A DNA stretch of 64,000 nt from Nissolia schottii (GCA_003254905.1 QANU01010622.1:639490-703489); one strand, 5' to 3'. Numbered from the stretch's first letter, positions 10,760 through 25,700 are shown. Numbers and translations are program-made. Notes: generated from the sequence alone by a model not told the origin.

Positions 10760-13700
10760 ATGATGGCCACTGCTTCTTCGGTGCTACTTGTCGTTTTGGT
10801 GGCAGCAGCTATTTGGGTTGCGGAATCGGAATACATAGATTACAACACGACGCAGCGCATCGTCCCGGGCAAAATCAACGTCCACTTGGTGCCTCACTCC
10901 CACGACGATGTTGGATGGCTCAAGACCGTCGATCAGTACTACGTTGGAGCCAATAACTCCATTCGTGTCAGTGTTATTGTTTGTTATTAATATATATTTT
11001 TGCTGAGAAATTTGGGAAGAAGTTTCTATTTCTATTTCACTTTGAAGAAGGTGGATTTTTGGCTTTCTACTTGGCAGGGTGCATGTGTGCAGAACGTGCT
11101 TGATTCTGTGATATCTGCTCTCTTGGAAGACAAGAATCGCAGGTTTATCTATGTTGAGATGGTATGAATATGACGATACTGTGTTATTGTGCTTGAATGT
11201 TGTTGTGTTTACTAAGAGTGGCGAGTTTTTCAGGGAAGTGAGTGATTAGTGGGTTTAATTGGGATGCTGATTTAATTTTCTTTTATTTTTATTTTTGGGA
11301 AAAAAATTACATAGGCGTTTTTCCAGAGATGGTGGAGACAACAGAGTAAAGCTATGAAAATTAAAGTGAAGGAGCTTGTCAACTCGGGTCAGCTGGAATT
11401 CATGTAAACTATCTCATGTTCTAACTACTTTTAAAATTGCAGTAGCCAAGTGACTACCTTATAGATGAAAGGATTTTTAGTTTTGTATACTTTTGTCTGA
11501 TTTATAATTCGGCATATAGATCATTGGTAAGTTGGCGACTTCTGAATCTGATTAGTAATCTTTTTATTTCCATTTCTGGTTTTTTGTTTTGGCTCCTGAT
11601 TTTGTTTCTGAAGAAATGGGGGTATGTGCATGCATGACGAGGCCACCCCACATTACATTGACCTGATTGATCAGACCACTCTTGGGCATCAATTCATCAA
11701 AAAGGAATTTGGTAAGATTCCAAGAGTTGGCTGGCAGATCGATCCGTTTGGCCATTCTGCAGTTCAGGCTTACTTGCTTGGTGCTGAGGTGTGCTTGTTA
11801 TACTCAAATTCAAATCATGTAGAAACTTATCTGTACTTATTGTCAACATAACATGTTTCAATGCACTTGAACTAAAACACTATTATAATTGGAACCATTC
11901 TCACAATAAGAGTAATGTTTAAGCATCTAATTATACATTTCCATATTGCTGTCAGTTCTGCCTATAGTCGAGTCTTATGTGATTATGTCTTTGCTGCAGC
12001 TGGGATTCGATTCTCTCTTTTTTGCTAGAATTGATTACCAAGATAGAGCCAAGCGATTGAAGGAGAGGACTCTCGAGGTTGTTTGGCAGGGTTCTAGGTC
12101 TCTTGGTTCTTCTTCACAAGTTAGTTTCCTGATCATCTTGTTTCTACCAAAATCTTAGATTTTGTTTTCTATTTCCTTCATACATTAATTATTTGTGTGG
12201 CTGATTTCATTGCAGATATTCACTGGGATATTTCCCAGGCATTATGATCCTCCTGATGGTTTCACATTTGAGATAAATGATGTTTCCCCTCCTATTCAGG
12301 TAGATTTCTTTTATTCATTTAAAATTTTTGGAAACAATACATTGAATATTTTGTTTTCTCATCTTTTAAATTGAAGGATGACATTCTACTGTTTGACTAT
12401 AATGTTCAAGAAAGGGTCGACGACTTTGTATCTGCTGCCTTAGCTCAGGTGAGTGGCTGGCTGTTGACCCTTCCCTCTTCTGTTTGGTCAATCTCTTTCT
12501 CTTCTGTTTGGTCAATCTCTTTTCTTGTTTCCTATGGTAATGCTTAATCTTTGACTCTCTGATATGTTTTAATTACTCTCTCTAGTTCATTTTATTTGAC
12601 ATTTTGGGAGAAAAATCTTGGTCTATAGTGTTTATTGTTCTTACATATCCCTATCAGTGAAGAATTTTATTGTTAGATTTCCAGTTTTACCCTTCACAAT
12701 ATTCTAGGCACAACTTAGTTGAGAAATCTATTGTGATATAAATAGAGTGGTGTAGTTAGCTGTTAAAAATTAAATAAGGATATTTATTATTTTGGTCTTA
12801 ATTCCCCTTTTTTCAAATAAATTCTTGGGCATCTTACTAAAGTGGCTTTTGATTTGGAGCTTTTGACAGCAAAAGCCCAAAAATTTCTGTTATGGACATT
12901 TTTTTAAGGCCTTCCCATGCATTTAGAAAGTCACAGGACCTTTTTTACACTGAAGCGGATGCATTTCAAAGCAGCTATGGCTATCGAGGAGCTTGAATTA
13001 CCTAAATCTAAAATACAACTGTCCTAATTCTAACAGTTCTCTTTTCCTGATTTCAACATGTATTAGATGTTTTATGCTTTTAGATGTTCTCTAAAGTTTA
13101 TGATAGTTTTAATAAATCAAAGCATTTCGCTAATGTACTATTGTAAACAACTTCATTAGCTTTTAATTTCAACTTTTGAACATTTATGGATGGTAGATTT
13201 TCCCAATGGGGCCTAAAAAGAGCCTAATGGTGCAATAGTAGATTAGACCAGATAATTGTTTTTATGTCATATCATATGTTTACTTTGATTTTATGTTGTT
13301 TGTGTCAATAGGATTGATTGACAAAATCAGTGGGACTGATTGGCAAGATCAGTGCTGATTTAAATCAGCAGATTCATAGCATTGCTGGAGCTTTAAAGCC
13401 AGCAAAGTCTATGCAATCGTGTATAGCTGTAATATGTAAATACATTATTCTCTCTTTAATTAGAATAGCTTAATTGTAGCAATTTTGCTAATTTTTAGTG
13501 ATTTAAATCAGCTTGTATCAAACAATATTTATATGACAATTCTCTAGCAAGGAGGACACAATTTTTACCCCACAATTTTCTGTTTTTAACATGGTATCAG
13601 ACTAACCTACAATCCTATCCTAGCCTACCCAGAAGTTTCACTTCTCATGTCCATTTATCTCAACTTCACTCCAGTTCAAACTAAGTTCTTGTTTTTGTTT

Positions 13701-16700
13701 TTTTTTTTTTCCTGATTCTTTCCTAGTCCAGAATTGGTTCTCTGTGACCATTTTATCTCAGCCTCATCTCTAGTGAAAAGTATTATGTCTTTTTGGTTCG
13801 TCTTAACGGAAAGAACTACACAGCTTGGGCATTCCAATTCCAGATATTTGTCTTAACGGAAAGAACCTTTAGGGTCATGTTGATGGCAACAAATCTGCTC
13901 CTGACAAAGAAAAACACAAGGATGAATATGCCAAGTGAGAATTCAAAGATGCTCAAGTCATGGCGTGGATCATAGGCTCTGTTGATCCCAATATAGTCCT
14001 CAATCTTCGACCCTTCAAAACTGCAGCAACTATGTGGGCACATCTGAAGAAAATGTTCAAGAAACTGCAGCAACTTGAACACAATTTTCTGAGTTTGACA
14101 AGTTTGAAATGTAATATTAGCATACCATGAAAGCTACTAACTAAATTGTCTTTATCTAGGCTAATGTGACCAGAACAAATCACATTATGTGGACGATGGG
14201 GACAGACTTCCGTTATCAATATGCTAATTCATGGTTCAGGCAGATGGATAAGTTTATTCACTATGTCAATCAGGTGATCTAGCTTTGCAATTGTTGTCTA
14301 AAATATATCTAGAGTTAATGTTTTTCATCTTTATTGGGACTTCTGGGTTTCACTACTTTTGAGTTAAAAGTTGTACTTGCTTTTTGTGTCTTACTCTCAG
14401 GACGGGCGTGTCAATGCATTATATTCAACACCATCTATTTACACTGATGCAAAATATGCAGCAAATGAGCAATGGCCTCTTAAAATTGATGATTTCTTCC
14501 CGTGAGTTTTTCCTGGATATTCTAGTTCTATCTTCTAGATTTATGTTTGGATGAGAAGTAAGGATGAGATGGGAAGGGAAAAGTGACGCAAACCTTTGTT
14601 TGGAGGATTTTTAATGAGGGGAGTAGTAATTTTATATCAATAAGGGAATATAACAAGTGGAAGACAGTTACATCCAAACAAGGGGAAGTAACTCCACCAT
14701 TCCTTTACTTCCCTTGCCATCCTTTCCCCTCTGCTTATGACTTCCATACATAGTTTTGAGAGCTCAATTTTGAATTCAGACACATAATTTCAGGTACGCA
14801 GATCATCCAAATGCATATTGGACTGGCTATTTTACAAGTAGACCAGCTTTAAAAGGTTATGTCAGAGTGATGAGTGGTTACTATCAGGTAAAAATCTTAT
14901 GCCTCATTTACTTAAAAGAGTTGATCTGTTATGTGCTTGTGAGCTCTCATGGTCCATTCTTTCTTCTTTTGAACATTTATTGCCTTCTTGTTTACATTTA
15001 GGCAGCAAGGCAATTGGAATATTTTAAAGGGCGGAATGAATCAGGACCAAATACTAATTCATTAGCACATGCTTTAGCAATCGCTCAGCATCATGATGCA
15101 GTTAGTGGCACAGAGAGACAGCATGTTGCTGCTGATTATGCACTGCGACTGTCAGTGGGCTATGCAGAGGTGCATATTGATAATTTTCTGTTCAATTGTT
15201 AATAAATCTAATTAAATGATCTACAACTTCTTAATTTGCAGGCAGAAGTGTTGGTTGCATCTGCACTTGCTTTCTTGGTGAACCAAAGATTAAGTGTGCA
15301 TGGGTGGAAGGCAATGAGAGACATCCAGCAGGCAATGCACTATAATCACAGAATAAGTTTCTCTCATTGGTCGGAGGAAGAATCCATCATAAATTAGCTG
15401 CTAGTCTGTTACATGTTGTCTTGACAGTTAACAACCGTCAATTAAAAACCAAACAAATGATTTGATTTTTGTCATATGCCAAATTTGTACCTGCAACAAA
15501 AATGGATCCCCAAGCCACCTACCCCATGGGGAAAAAGCTATACAGTTTCACTTCATGAACTAACAAGATAAGGTTTCAAATTTCTTCTTTTTATTTCATA
15601 ATGAAAACAATATATTCAAATAGGAGAGGAATTATTTGAGCCTTGTGGATATAAATTTGACAGTGTGTTAGATTGAAAGGTTTTAGACCAATTAGTCTTG
15701 TGAGTCTGTATAAGATCATCACTAAGGTTCTTTCTCTTTGCTTCACCGAGGTTTTAGGGGACACCATCTCAGAGAACCAAAGTGCTTTCATTACAGGTAG
15801 ACAAATATTAGATGCTGCTTTGATAGCCAATGAAGTAGTGGATGATATGAAGAAAAGGTCAAAGCAATGTCTTGTCTTCTAGATGGACTTTGAGAGAGCC
15901 TATGATAGGGTTAGTTGGAGCTTTTTGGATAAGGTGCTTCTTAGGAAAGGTTTTTTGGCCCTAGATGGAGAAATTGGATTTTAGGTTGCCTCTCTACGAG
16001 TACCTTCTCTATTATAGTTAATGGTGAGCTGAAATCATGGTTTTGAGATCAGAGGGGTTTAACGCAAGGAGATCCTTTATCCCCCTTTCTGTTCACTTTG
16101 GTGGTAGATGTCCTTAGTCGCTTGATTACCAGGGCGGTAGAGAATGGGTTAGTGAAAGGTGTGAAAGTGGGATCCGAAGGAATTGTGGTATCCCATCTGC
16201 AATTTGCTGATGATACCATTCTGTTCTTAGATAATGAAAAGGACAGCTTGGAGAATGTCCTCTTGCTTCTTTAGCTTTCTGAGTTAGCTTCCAGATTGAA
16301 AATCAATCTATCCAAAAGTGGTTTAGCTGGTATAAATGTTGACTCCCAAACCCTTTCTACCATGGCTTCGCTAGCAAGTTGCCAGACTTTGGAGTGGCCC
16401 CTTGTTTACCTGGGAGTTCCTTTAGGTGGTAACCCTAATTTCGTAGCTTTCTGGGACCTTGTGGTGAAAAGGATTTCCAAGCGTTTGGGAAGTTGGAAAG
16501 GGGCTTACTTTTCCTTAGGGGGTTGGATCACCCTCATTCAATCTTGCCTTTCTAGTATACCTCTTTACTTCTTATCTTTGTTTTGATTACTAGTAGGTGT
16601 AGCCAAATCCATTGAAAAGATCATGAGGGATTTTCTTTGGTCAGGTGCTTTGAATTTGAAGCGTGATCATCTGGTGAGTTGGGAGGTGTGTTGTTGGTCA

Positions 16701-19700
16701 AAGAAAGGAGGTTTGGGTCTCGGACATTTGGTGTTTAAAAATATGGCCTTGGCCCTTGGCAGCTAAGAGGCTTTGGTGCTCTCCTTTAGAATTGCACTCT
16801 CTTTGGCATCAAATTATCAGGAATAAGTATGGGTTGAACAGGAATGGTTGGGACGCGAAATTAGCTTCACTTGCTTCTCATTATGGTCCCTGGAAATTTA
16901 TATCAGAGTTTCTCCACTTTTCAGCCTTTACTTTCCTTGAAGGTGGGGAATGGTTGTCGCATTAACTTTTAGGAGGACAATTGGGTAGGGGACTCCTCTT
17001 TTAGGATTTCTTTCCCTCGTCTATACCGTCTCTTTTCTTTACACAATGGCCCTATCCATAACTTTTATAGTGTTCAGAACTCTATTATTTCTTGGGATTT
17101 CAAATGTTTTAGGAATTTGAATGATAGAGTCTTTTGAGTTAGTTGTCCTTTTGAGTCTCCTTGATTCTGTTAACATGTCTTCTTCCTCAGACAAAAGAGT
17201 TTGGTCTCTAGATTCCACTGGGTTGTTCACTTGCAATTCTCTTTTTTTTTTTCTAGCACAATCTTTGCTTTCACCCTCTTTTCTCCTAGAGAAACCTATT
17301 TGGAAGTCCAAAGCTCCCTGTAAGGTCAAATCTTTTATTTGGATAGCTCTACTAAACAAAATTAATACTAATGACATGTTGCAGGTTCGAAGGCCTCATA
17401 AGGGTATTTCCCCTGACGTGTGTTAGGTGTGGTGCAAATTCTGAATCAATTGCACACCTATTTTGGCATTGTTCAGCGGTTAGACTCTTGTGGAATAATC
17501 TGTTTGGGATCTTTGGCGAATCTTGGGTGTGTTCTGCAACCCTAGACACCTTTTTGTTGACTAAATTCGCTGGCTTTGGGAGGAGAAAGGAAGCTAACTA
17601 CTTGTGGCAATGTACAGTTTTTGCCATTATTTGGTGCATTTGGTTAGAATGCAACCCTCACATATTCAACGACAATTTATCATACAGTCATGTATTGTGG
17701 GAGAAGATTAGGCGTTTATCATCTGTTTGGTGTAAAACTCACAATCTCTTTAGAGGATTCTCCTTTAAAGATATTTTGAGAGTCTCTTTATTGAGGATTT
17801 CTTATCCTCTTACTTTCTGTAATTCTCTTCTCTCAAATTCTTCTTTTATCCAAATTTTTTTTGACTTAGTGTGCTGTTCTGTTGTGTTTGGCTGTTTTAT
17901 TATATGGGTTATTGAGATCAACTAACTGGTATGATAGTAATCGGCCCTATAAGTAATGGGCCTTAGTAGTTAGGAATTAGAATTAGTTATTACAAATGGT
18001 ATAAAAGAGGGTGTCAGAGTTGCAGAAGTCAGTTGAGACATTTGGAATTCAGGAACTAGGGGATCTGTTGAATATCCCTACACCATTGTTTACCTAATAA
18101 AAAATAAACTCTTTTTTTTGGGATAAGAATATCTATTAGAAAATAACACACACACACACACACACTCTTTCTTTGGTTTTGTTGCTTTTCTGTCCAGTTC
18201 TATCACTTGATTGCTTTATTTTTCATTTTTAATTTTTCATTAAAGCTTGCTAAATTACAGGATATTTTAGGCCTTAAATTTTCTTTTGAGTTTAAGAACC
18301 CTTGTGATATAATATATTTATACTAAATCCGTTATGTGAATCTGCTGGCAGTGTCCTCTTCTTAATATAAGTTACTGTCCTCCTTCAGAAGCTGCCTTGA
18401 CTAATGGGAAAAACTTGGTAAGGATAGTATTCTATTATATTATTGCTGCATCATTCATCCATTCAAAACAAAAGTGGTACATTATTCATCCATTTAAAAT
18501 GTTTCTCTCAATTTTTGGTGCCTTTTGTAGGTGGTGGTTGTTTATAATCCTCTTGCTTGGAAGAGGAATGAAGTAATTCGAATCCCTGTAGGTGCTTTTA
18601 ATGGTATTTTTTGTTTCCTTTTTGTTGAGTATGTAGTAATATAACTATGTACTGTAAAAAAATAAATTTCATCTTCACTTCAAATTCAGTTGTTAATGCC
18701 ATGCGCCTATTCCTCGGTTATCATTGTCCATTTTCTTCTTAGTGATTGTGGCATTGTTGAATCTTGAAGGATATATTTATTCACTGATTGTTGCAAAATG
18801 TGTCCTCTAAAGACTGACTCCAAAACATGTCCCACAGGTTTCAACCGGAGAGGTTTTTGTCCATGATTCTTCTGGGAAGGAAGTTGAGTCTCAGCTTCTC
18901 CCTCTATCTAACACTACTTTGAGCATAAGAAAGCATTATGTCAAAGCATATATAGGAATAGCTCCTGGTATAGAACTCAAGTATTGGCTTGCATTTCCAG
19001 TGTCCTTACCTCCCCTTGGTTTCAGCACATACATAGTGTCAAGGCCTAAACAGACAGGTTAGAGATGTTGCTTCCATTTTTAACTTTCTATCTTCTGCTC
19101 TATGCCTCCTCTATTTACTGTTAAAGTAGGACCAAGATAATATTTGTTAACCCAAACTTTTGCTACTAACTAAATGACATAGGTCATCGTTCGACCATCT
19201 CAAAGGTGCGCAGATCAAAAGGAAGTACAAATAATAAAATAGAAGTTGGACAAGGGAATCTAAAGCTGCTTTATTCTGCAGATGAAGGAAAGTTGACTCA
19301 TTATGTTAACAGTAGAAATCTGGTAAGTCCTCAATAAGCATCTTTTTCTACTTGTGTTTTTTTCAGTATGCTCTAAGATTGGATGTTATCTTAATAAGTG
19401 ATGCCAACGCTATCAAATTTCTATTTGCATTAAAGGATGAAGTTAGTAATGCTGATATTTATTATTTTATCTTTGTTTTGGCTGAAGGTTAATGCATCAG
19501 TTGAACAATCATACCGTTATTATTCTGGAAATGATGGGACAGATAAAGATCCTCAGGTAGTTGACCTGTGAGCACAGAAATTTCTACAGTTTAGTATCAA
19601 TTGCTTCAGTCTTCAATTACATTGTTAGTAGGAAGAAAATTTTAAATTATTATATATTTCCCAAGGTTACAATTCATTTCGCCCTTTGCTCTCCTTGAAG

Positions 19701-22700
19701 GTGGGTAATGGCTCCCATTTTAGCTTTTGGGAGGATCATTGGTCAGGCGATTCCCCTTTTAGTCTTGCTTTTCCTCGCCTATCTTCTCTTCACAATGCAC
19801 CTATTGTAGGGCTCCATTTCCTCTTGGGACTTCAACTTTTTTTCAAAATCTTGATGATAGAGAGTCCTCTGAATTAGTTGTCATTTTGGGTCTCTTAGAT
19901 ACTGTTACGTTGTCACATAGTCTAGACTTGAGAAATTGGTCTCTTGACCCCTCTGGGCTATTCTCTTGTAAATCCTATTTTCAGTTTCTAATCCATTCGT
20001 CAAACATAACCTCTTTCCACCTAGAAAAACCCACTTGGAAATCTAAAGCTCTGTGTAAAGTCAAATCCTTTATTTGGACAGCTGTGCTTAACAGAATTGA
20101 TACTAATGACATGTTGCAGGTTCACAGGCTACGTAAGGCTATTTCCCTTGATGTAGGTGTTATGTGTGGGGTGATTTTGAATCTGTTACACACTTGATTT
20201 TGCGTTGTTATATGGATGGCTCCTTATGGAACTGTTTGTTTGGTATCTTCGATGGGTGTTGGGTGCACTCGGTGACCTTAGACCAATTCTTATTGACAAG
20301 TCATGTTGGTTTTGGGAATAGGAAACAAGCCAATATTTTGTGGCTTTGTGCCATTTTTGCTACTATATTTGGCTTGAGCACCGCTCCCACATCTTTAATG
20401 ACAAGTTTTCTGATAAGCATGTTCTCTAGGGTAGGATTAAGCGTTTGGCTTTAGCTTGGTGTAATGCTTGTAATCTCTATAGAGGTCTTTCCCTCTCAAA
20501 TATGTTGAGAGATTGGAAAGCCCTTCTTCATTGATAGTTTTTTGGTTTTCTTTTTGCATAGAGGATATTGTCTTCCCACCTTTTGTATCTATCTTCTCCT
20601 CTTATCAATACAATTCTTTTATCAATTTTTTTTAAATGATTATATTTGCCTTTAACATTGTGCAATCTTTGGTAGTCCCAACCAGATGATGTGACTTTTG
20701 TTACTCATTTTGGTATAGTATTTCCTTTATTTAAAAAGAATGTTTTCTTTCCCTTTTGGATGCAGGGTATATGGTGTCCTTGTCAATCCTGTAAATTGTA
20801 CTTATTATGTCTGTATTTCCTTTAGTTCTTTTTCCTTTAGAGTGTGTACCACTTTACACTATGATCATACCTTTTCTTACTTGCTTTAATCATACTCTTA
20901 AATTAAATAAATTAAAATATTTGTTTGGATTACCAACTTCTTTCTTTTGCCTTTTGCAGGCTTCTGGGGCATATGTATTCCGACCAAATGGCTCATTTCC
21001 CATTAAAACTGATCACCAGGTTACAAACTTTTCCTTTTACAATTTCAACAGTTTGGTGATAATTTTAGGTTACAGCCAGAGAACAGTTTAAGATGTTTAT
21101 TTTGTATGTGTGTGTTCAGGTATCTTTTACTGTCCTACGTGGTCCGATATTGGATGAAGTACATCAGCAGCTCTGTCCATGGGTATCTCAGGTAAATTAT
21201 GGTTTAAATAACCATGAAATCAACCTTTTTCTACTAGTATTCAATTCACTCACCCCTTCCCATTGCATCCCTAGGACCCCAAATTTAAGTAAAACTAAAG
21301 CTGTGTTTCTTGTGATCATCTTTTTGTATGAAGCTGAAGCATGTAAGTCTTATTTTGCTTTCTGCTTGTACAGATTACGAGGATATTTAAGGGAAAGGAA
21401 CATGCTGAAGTTGAGTTCACGGTAGATTTTCCTCCCTTGTTATCTGATTGGCTGAGCAATTGATGGTTCATTTACATTATATAGCTCAGAAGTAGTGAAG
21501 AACTTGCATCTTAAATCTATATGTGCACATGTAGGTTGGGCCTATACCTGTGGATGATGACATTGGGAAAGAAATTATCACTCAATTTACAACTTCAATG
21601 AAGACCAACAGGACGTTCTACACAGATTCTAATGGACGTGACTTTATTAAAAGGGTATGTTAAATTTGTTTGCTGTCTTCATTATAGATTATTGGACTGC
21701 ATGTTTAACTTCCTTCAAAATGCGAGTTATAGAATTGTATGAATTGTGCGTCTAATCAGACTACACAGATCTGTTTATACATCATATGCAGCATAAATAC
21801 AACAATAAATGTACACAGGGAACTAAGCAATAAGCACACTAAACTAAGGGCTAGTCTAGGAATAGGTAAGGGCACATAATTAATTCCAACACTTCCCCTC
21901 AAGCTGGAGCATGTATGTCATATGTGCCAAGCTTGTTACAAATAGACTCAACTCGAGGTCCTCTAAGGGACTTAATGAATATATCAACTAACTGGTCATT
22001 AGAATTAACAAAACTACTAGTGATTTCGCCTAAGAGAACCTTTTCTCTAACAAAGTGGCAATCAATCTCTATGTGTTTGGTTCTTTCATGGAACACCAGA
22101 CTAGAAGCAATATGTAATGCATCTTGATTGTCTCAAATCAATTTCATGTCCTTGCATCTCTCAGTTTAAGTTGCTGAAGTAATTGCTTTAACCACGTAAG
22201 TTCACAAGTTGCTGCTGCCATAGCTCGATACTTGGCTTCTGCACTGGATCTAGCAGCAATATTTTGTCTCTTGCTCCTCCATGAGATAAGGGTACCTCCA
22301 ACAAAGACGCAATACCCTGAAGTTGATCTTTGATCAGATGGTGAGTCTGCCCACTCAGTGTCACAATATCCAATAACTTGAGTTTTGCCTTTATTTTCAT
22401 AAAGTAACCCTTTACCCAGTGCACTCTTGATGTATCTAAGAATGCAAACCACAACCTCCCAATGACGGTCACACGGAGCATTCAGGAACTGGCTTACCAC
22501 ACTCATAGCAAAAGTAATATTTGGTCTGGTTACAGTAAGATAATTAAGTTTTCCAACAAGACGTCGATATCTACCAGGGTCTTTCAATGGCTCCCCCTGA
22601 CTTGGTAGTAGCTTGACGTTTGGATCCATAGGAGTGTCACTAGGACGACAATCTAACACGTCTAGAGCATATTGCCTTTGAGTAATGCAGCACCAGTGGT

Positions 22701-25700
22701 AGATTGAGCAACCTCAATCCTCAAAAAATATTTCAGAGGACCCAAATCTTTAGTTTGAAAATTGTGGGACAGATTTTGTTTGAGAAGTTGGATACTAGCC
22801 TCATCATTACTGGTGTTGACGATGTCATTGACAGAAGCAACCAAGTAAATCAATTGGTTGAAGGCATACGATTGATAAAGTAACATGCAGTGAGAATAGC
22901 ATCACCCCAAAATTGTAGGGGCATGTTGGAGTGGGTAAGTACGTACGAGTTGTTTCCACAAGGTGCCTATTTTTGCATTCGGGAACACCATTTTGTTGTG
23001 GAGCATGAGCACAAGATGATTGGTGTAGAATCCGTTTGGAAGACAGAAGATTTAAAGGATGTTGAAAGATACTCACGTGCATTATCATTGCGCAAGATTT
23101 TAATAGGGGTACCAAATTGATTTTGAATTTTTGAACAAAAACCTTGAAATATAGAGAAAACTTCAGAACGATTCTTCATCAAAAATAGCCAAGTACAATG
23201 AGTAAAATCGTCAATAAAAGTAACAAAATATCAGTAACCCGAAGTTGAAGAAACACCGACAAGGTCCCCAAATATCTTAATGGACTAATGCAAAAGGAGG
23301 CATGACTCTTTTATTGACTCTGTCGATAAAACTACTTCGAATATGTTTTCCTAGTTGAAAGGATTCACACTCTAGTGTGGACACTTTAGACATACTGGGA
23401 ACCATAAGATGTAACTTTTGAAGGCTTGGGTGATGGAGTCATCGATGGATGTTCTCTGGTGACACAACAATAGAACAAACAATAGGAGATGTAGGTGGGG
23501 TGAGATAGTTAACCCTTGAGACTCATGACCTACTCCAATCGTCTGTCTGGTACCCTGATCCTGTACAAGAGCCAAACTATTAGCAAAGAGAACAAAATAA
23601 GGCAAGGAACGAGTGAGTTTGCTAACAGAGATTATATTAAATGGACAACTGGGTACCAAAGCACAAAATCTAAAAAGAGTTTTGGTAAAGGGTGGGTTTG
23701 TCCAATGCCATGGACTTTGGTTTATGAGCCATCAGCTAATGTAACACAATGTAAGTTCTCAATACAAGTGAGGTGAGAGAAAAAAGATTTGTTGCCAGAC
23801 ATATGATCAGATTTGCCAGAATCAAGAAGCCAAGGTCCAATAGAAGATTGAGAGACAAAGGCAATGGGATTACTGGTCTGAGCAACAGAGGTGACAGGAG
23901 TAGTGGATTGCATGGCTGCCTTGTATTGAAGATACTCATTATACTCTGCAGCAGATAGGGAAATCTCATCAGATGACCTAGATGGAGCAAGTTGAGCAAC
24001 ATTCACTTGCTTAGACTGGTGCTTGGCCTTGGTTATGCATTCTTCCTCAGTGTGACCAAACCGTTTACAATAATTGCAGCAAACACAATGATGATTATTA
24101 CCATGACCCCCCTCGTCCACCCCAATAGTTGGTGTGGGAAACCAAGGCAGAAGTATCAGTAGGGGTCTGAGTGGAGTTAAAGGGGAGTGGACTGGATAGG
24201 TGCAAACGTTGTTCACAGACAGTATCATAGGATGGAACTGATGGACTCGAGAGAATTTGATTGCGAACCGAATCAAGTTCAAGCAGAAGACTGGCAAGGG
24301 CAAGGACCATGAAGAACTTGCCACATTGTTCAGCATGTTGGTCTTTATCATTTGTAAATGGCATACGTGAATCGAATTCAGCTATCAAAGTGTCTAATTT
24401 ACTCAAATAGCTCTGCATGTCCATGTCTTCTTTCTTTACAGCCATGAGTTTAACCACAACTTTGTACAAACGATTGACATCGTTAGAGTACAATTTCTTG
24501 GCTTTAGCCCAAACCTCATAGCATGTTTTAAAAGAATGATACTGCGACTGCAGTTTGGCATTGATAGAAAACCACAAAACAGTGTAGAGAGAAGCATCAA
24601 TCTGTTTTCAGCTAGTTTGGTCCTTGGTGGGAAAGTCCTTGGCTTGCTTAACCAAATGATCATGACAGCCCTGCCCTTCAAACCATAATTCCACAGCAGT
24701 AGACTAAGAGGTGTAATTAGTAGCACCCACTAATTTTTTACAGGGAATTAAGGGAATAGAAGTAAAAGTGAGAGCATCTGAAGCAGCAGAGGCAGAGGCA
24801 GCCATAGTGAATGGGAAACAGAACCTGGAAGCAAGGGAACGGAACAAGCAGGTCTGGGAAGAGATGTTTTAGAGCAGTGGTGGCCGGTGAAGTTCTAGAG
24901 AAGTCCGGTGAGGGGTTGCCGAAGAAAACCGGACGCCGGAGGTGGCAGCACGCGCTCACACCTGTCAGCGCATGGATGAGTGGGCAGACAGCGGAGATGC
25001 GCATGAGAGCGTGTGCATCTGTGGATGGCGGAGCTCTGGCAGAGGGTTGTGCAGTTGGTGCTTTCTGTGGTGGCCAGAGGTGGTGGCCAGCAGTGGGTAG
25101 CGCGCCGGAAATGTAAGAAGCACAATGGAAGGCCACTGGAAAGGAAAAGGCGCAATGGAGAACCACTGGAGAGGAAAAGGCACAGGGAAGGCTCGTTAAC
25201 CTTCTGATACCATATAGAATTGTATGAATTGTGTGTCTAATCAGACCACACAGATCTGTTTATATATTATGTGCAACAAAAATACAACAATAAATGTACA
25301 CAACGAACTAAGCCATAAGTACACTAAACGAAGAGCTTGTCGAGGAATATGTAAGGGCACATAATTAATTCTAACATGAGTAAACCATCAAAATTGTCCT
25401 CAATGTTGGCATCATCAATCAATTTCGTCCCCAAAGTATGGAAATCATCAAATCCATCTCCAAAGTGACCAAAAGTCAATCGCATTAGTCCTTCAGCGTC
25501 AACCAAATTAGTCCCTCTTAGGGACTAAGGGACTAATTTGGTCGACTTTTGGCTAATTCAGGGATGGATTTGATGATTTCTATACTTTGGGGACCAACTC
25601 GATTGATGTTGCCAACATTAGGGGCAATTTTGATGGTTTACTCTCAGCATTAAGCCATTCTAACTGCGATTTTGACTTTTGATATATTTGGAAGAGGAAG

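Larger units (their letters stand above)
21728..25376 (-). mobile_element. Ty1/copia retrotransposon in intron 21 of copy 1
   Basis: Two 164-bp LTRs (21728-21891 and 25213-25376) flank a minus-strand interior. The primer site TGGTATCAGAAGG abuts the right LTR, and a purine tract abuts the left one. In transcription order: gag (24577 downward), a CCHC knuckle ([14 protein letters not shown]), protease motif [11 protein letters not shown] (the usual DSGA is DSGK), an integrase fragment ([12 protein letters not shown]), a deleted RT ([13 protein letters not shown] remains) and RNase H ending at 21899. Frameshifts and the RT deletion make it dead. The five-base flanks CGAGT and TGAGT differ at one base. 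The LTR's outer end reads TATA instead of the canonical CA. Confidence 0.88.

Noticed and set aside
24738..25207. Overlapping open frames on both strands next to the copia 5' LTR
   Set aside because: GC-rich 5' leader of the copia between primer site and gag; frames on both strands lack domain content.
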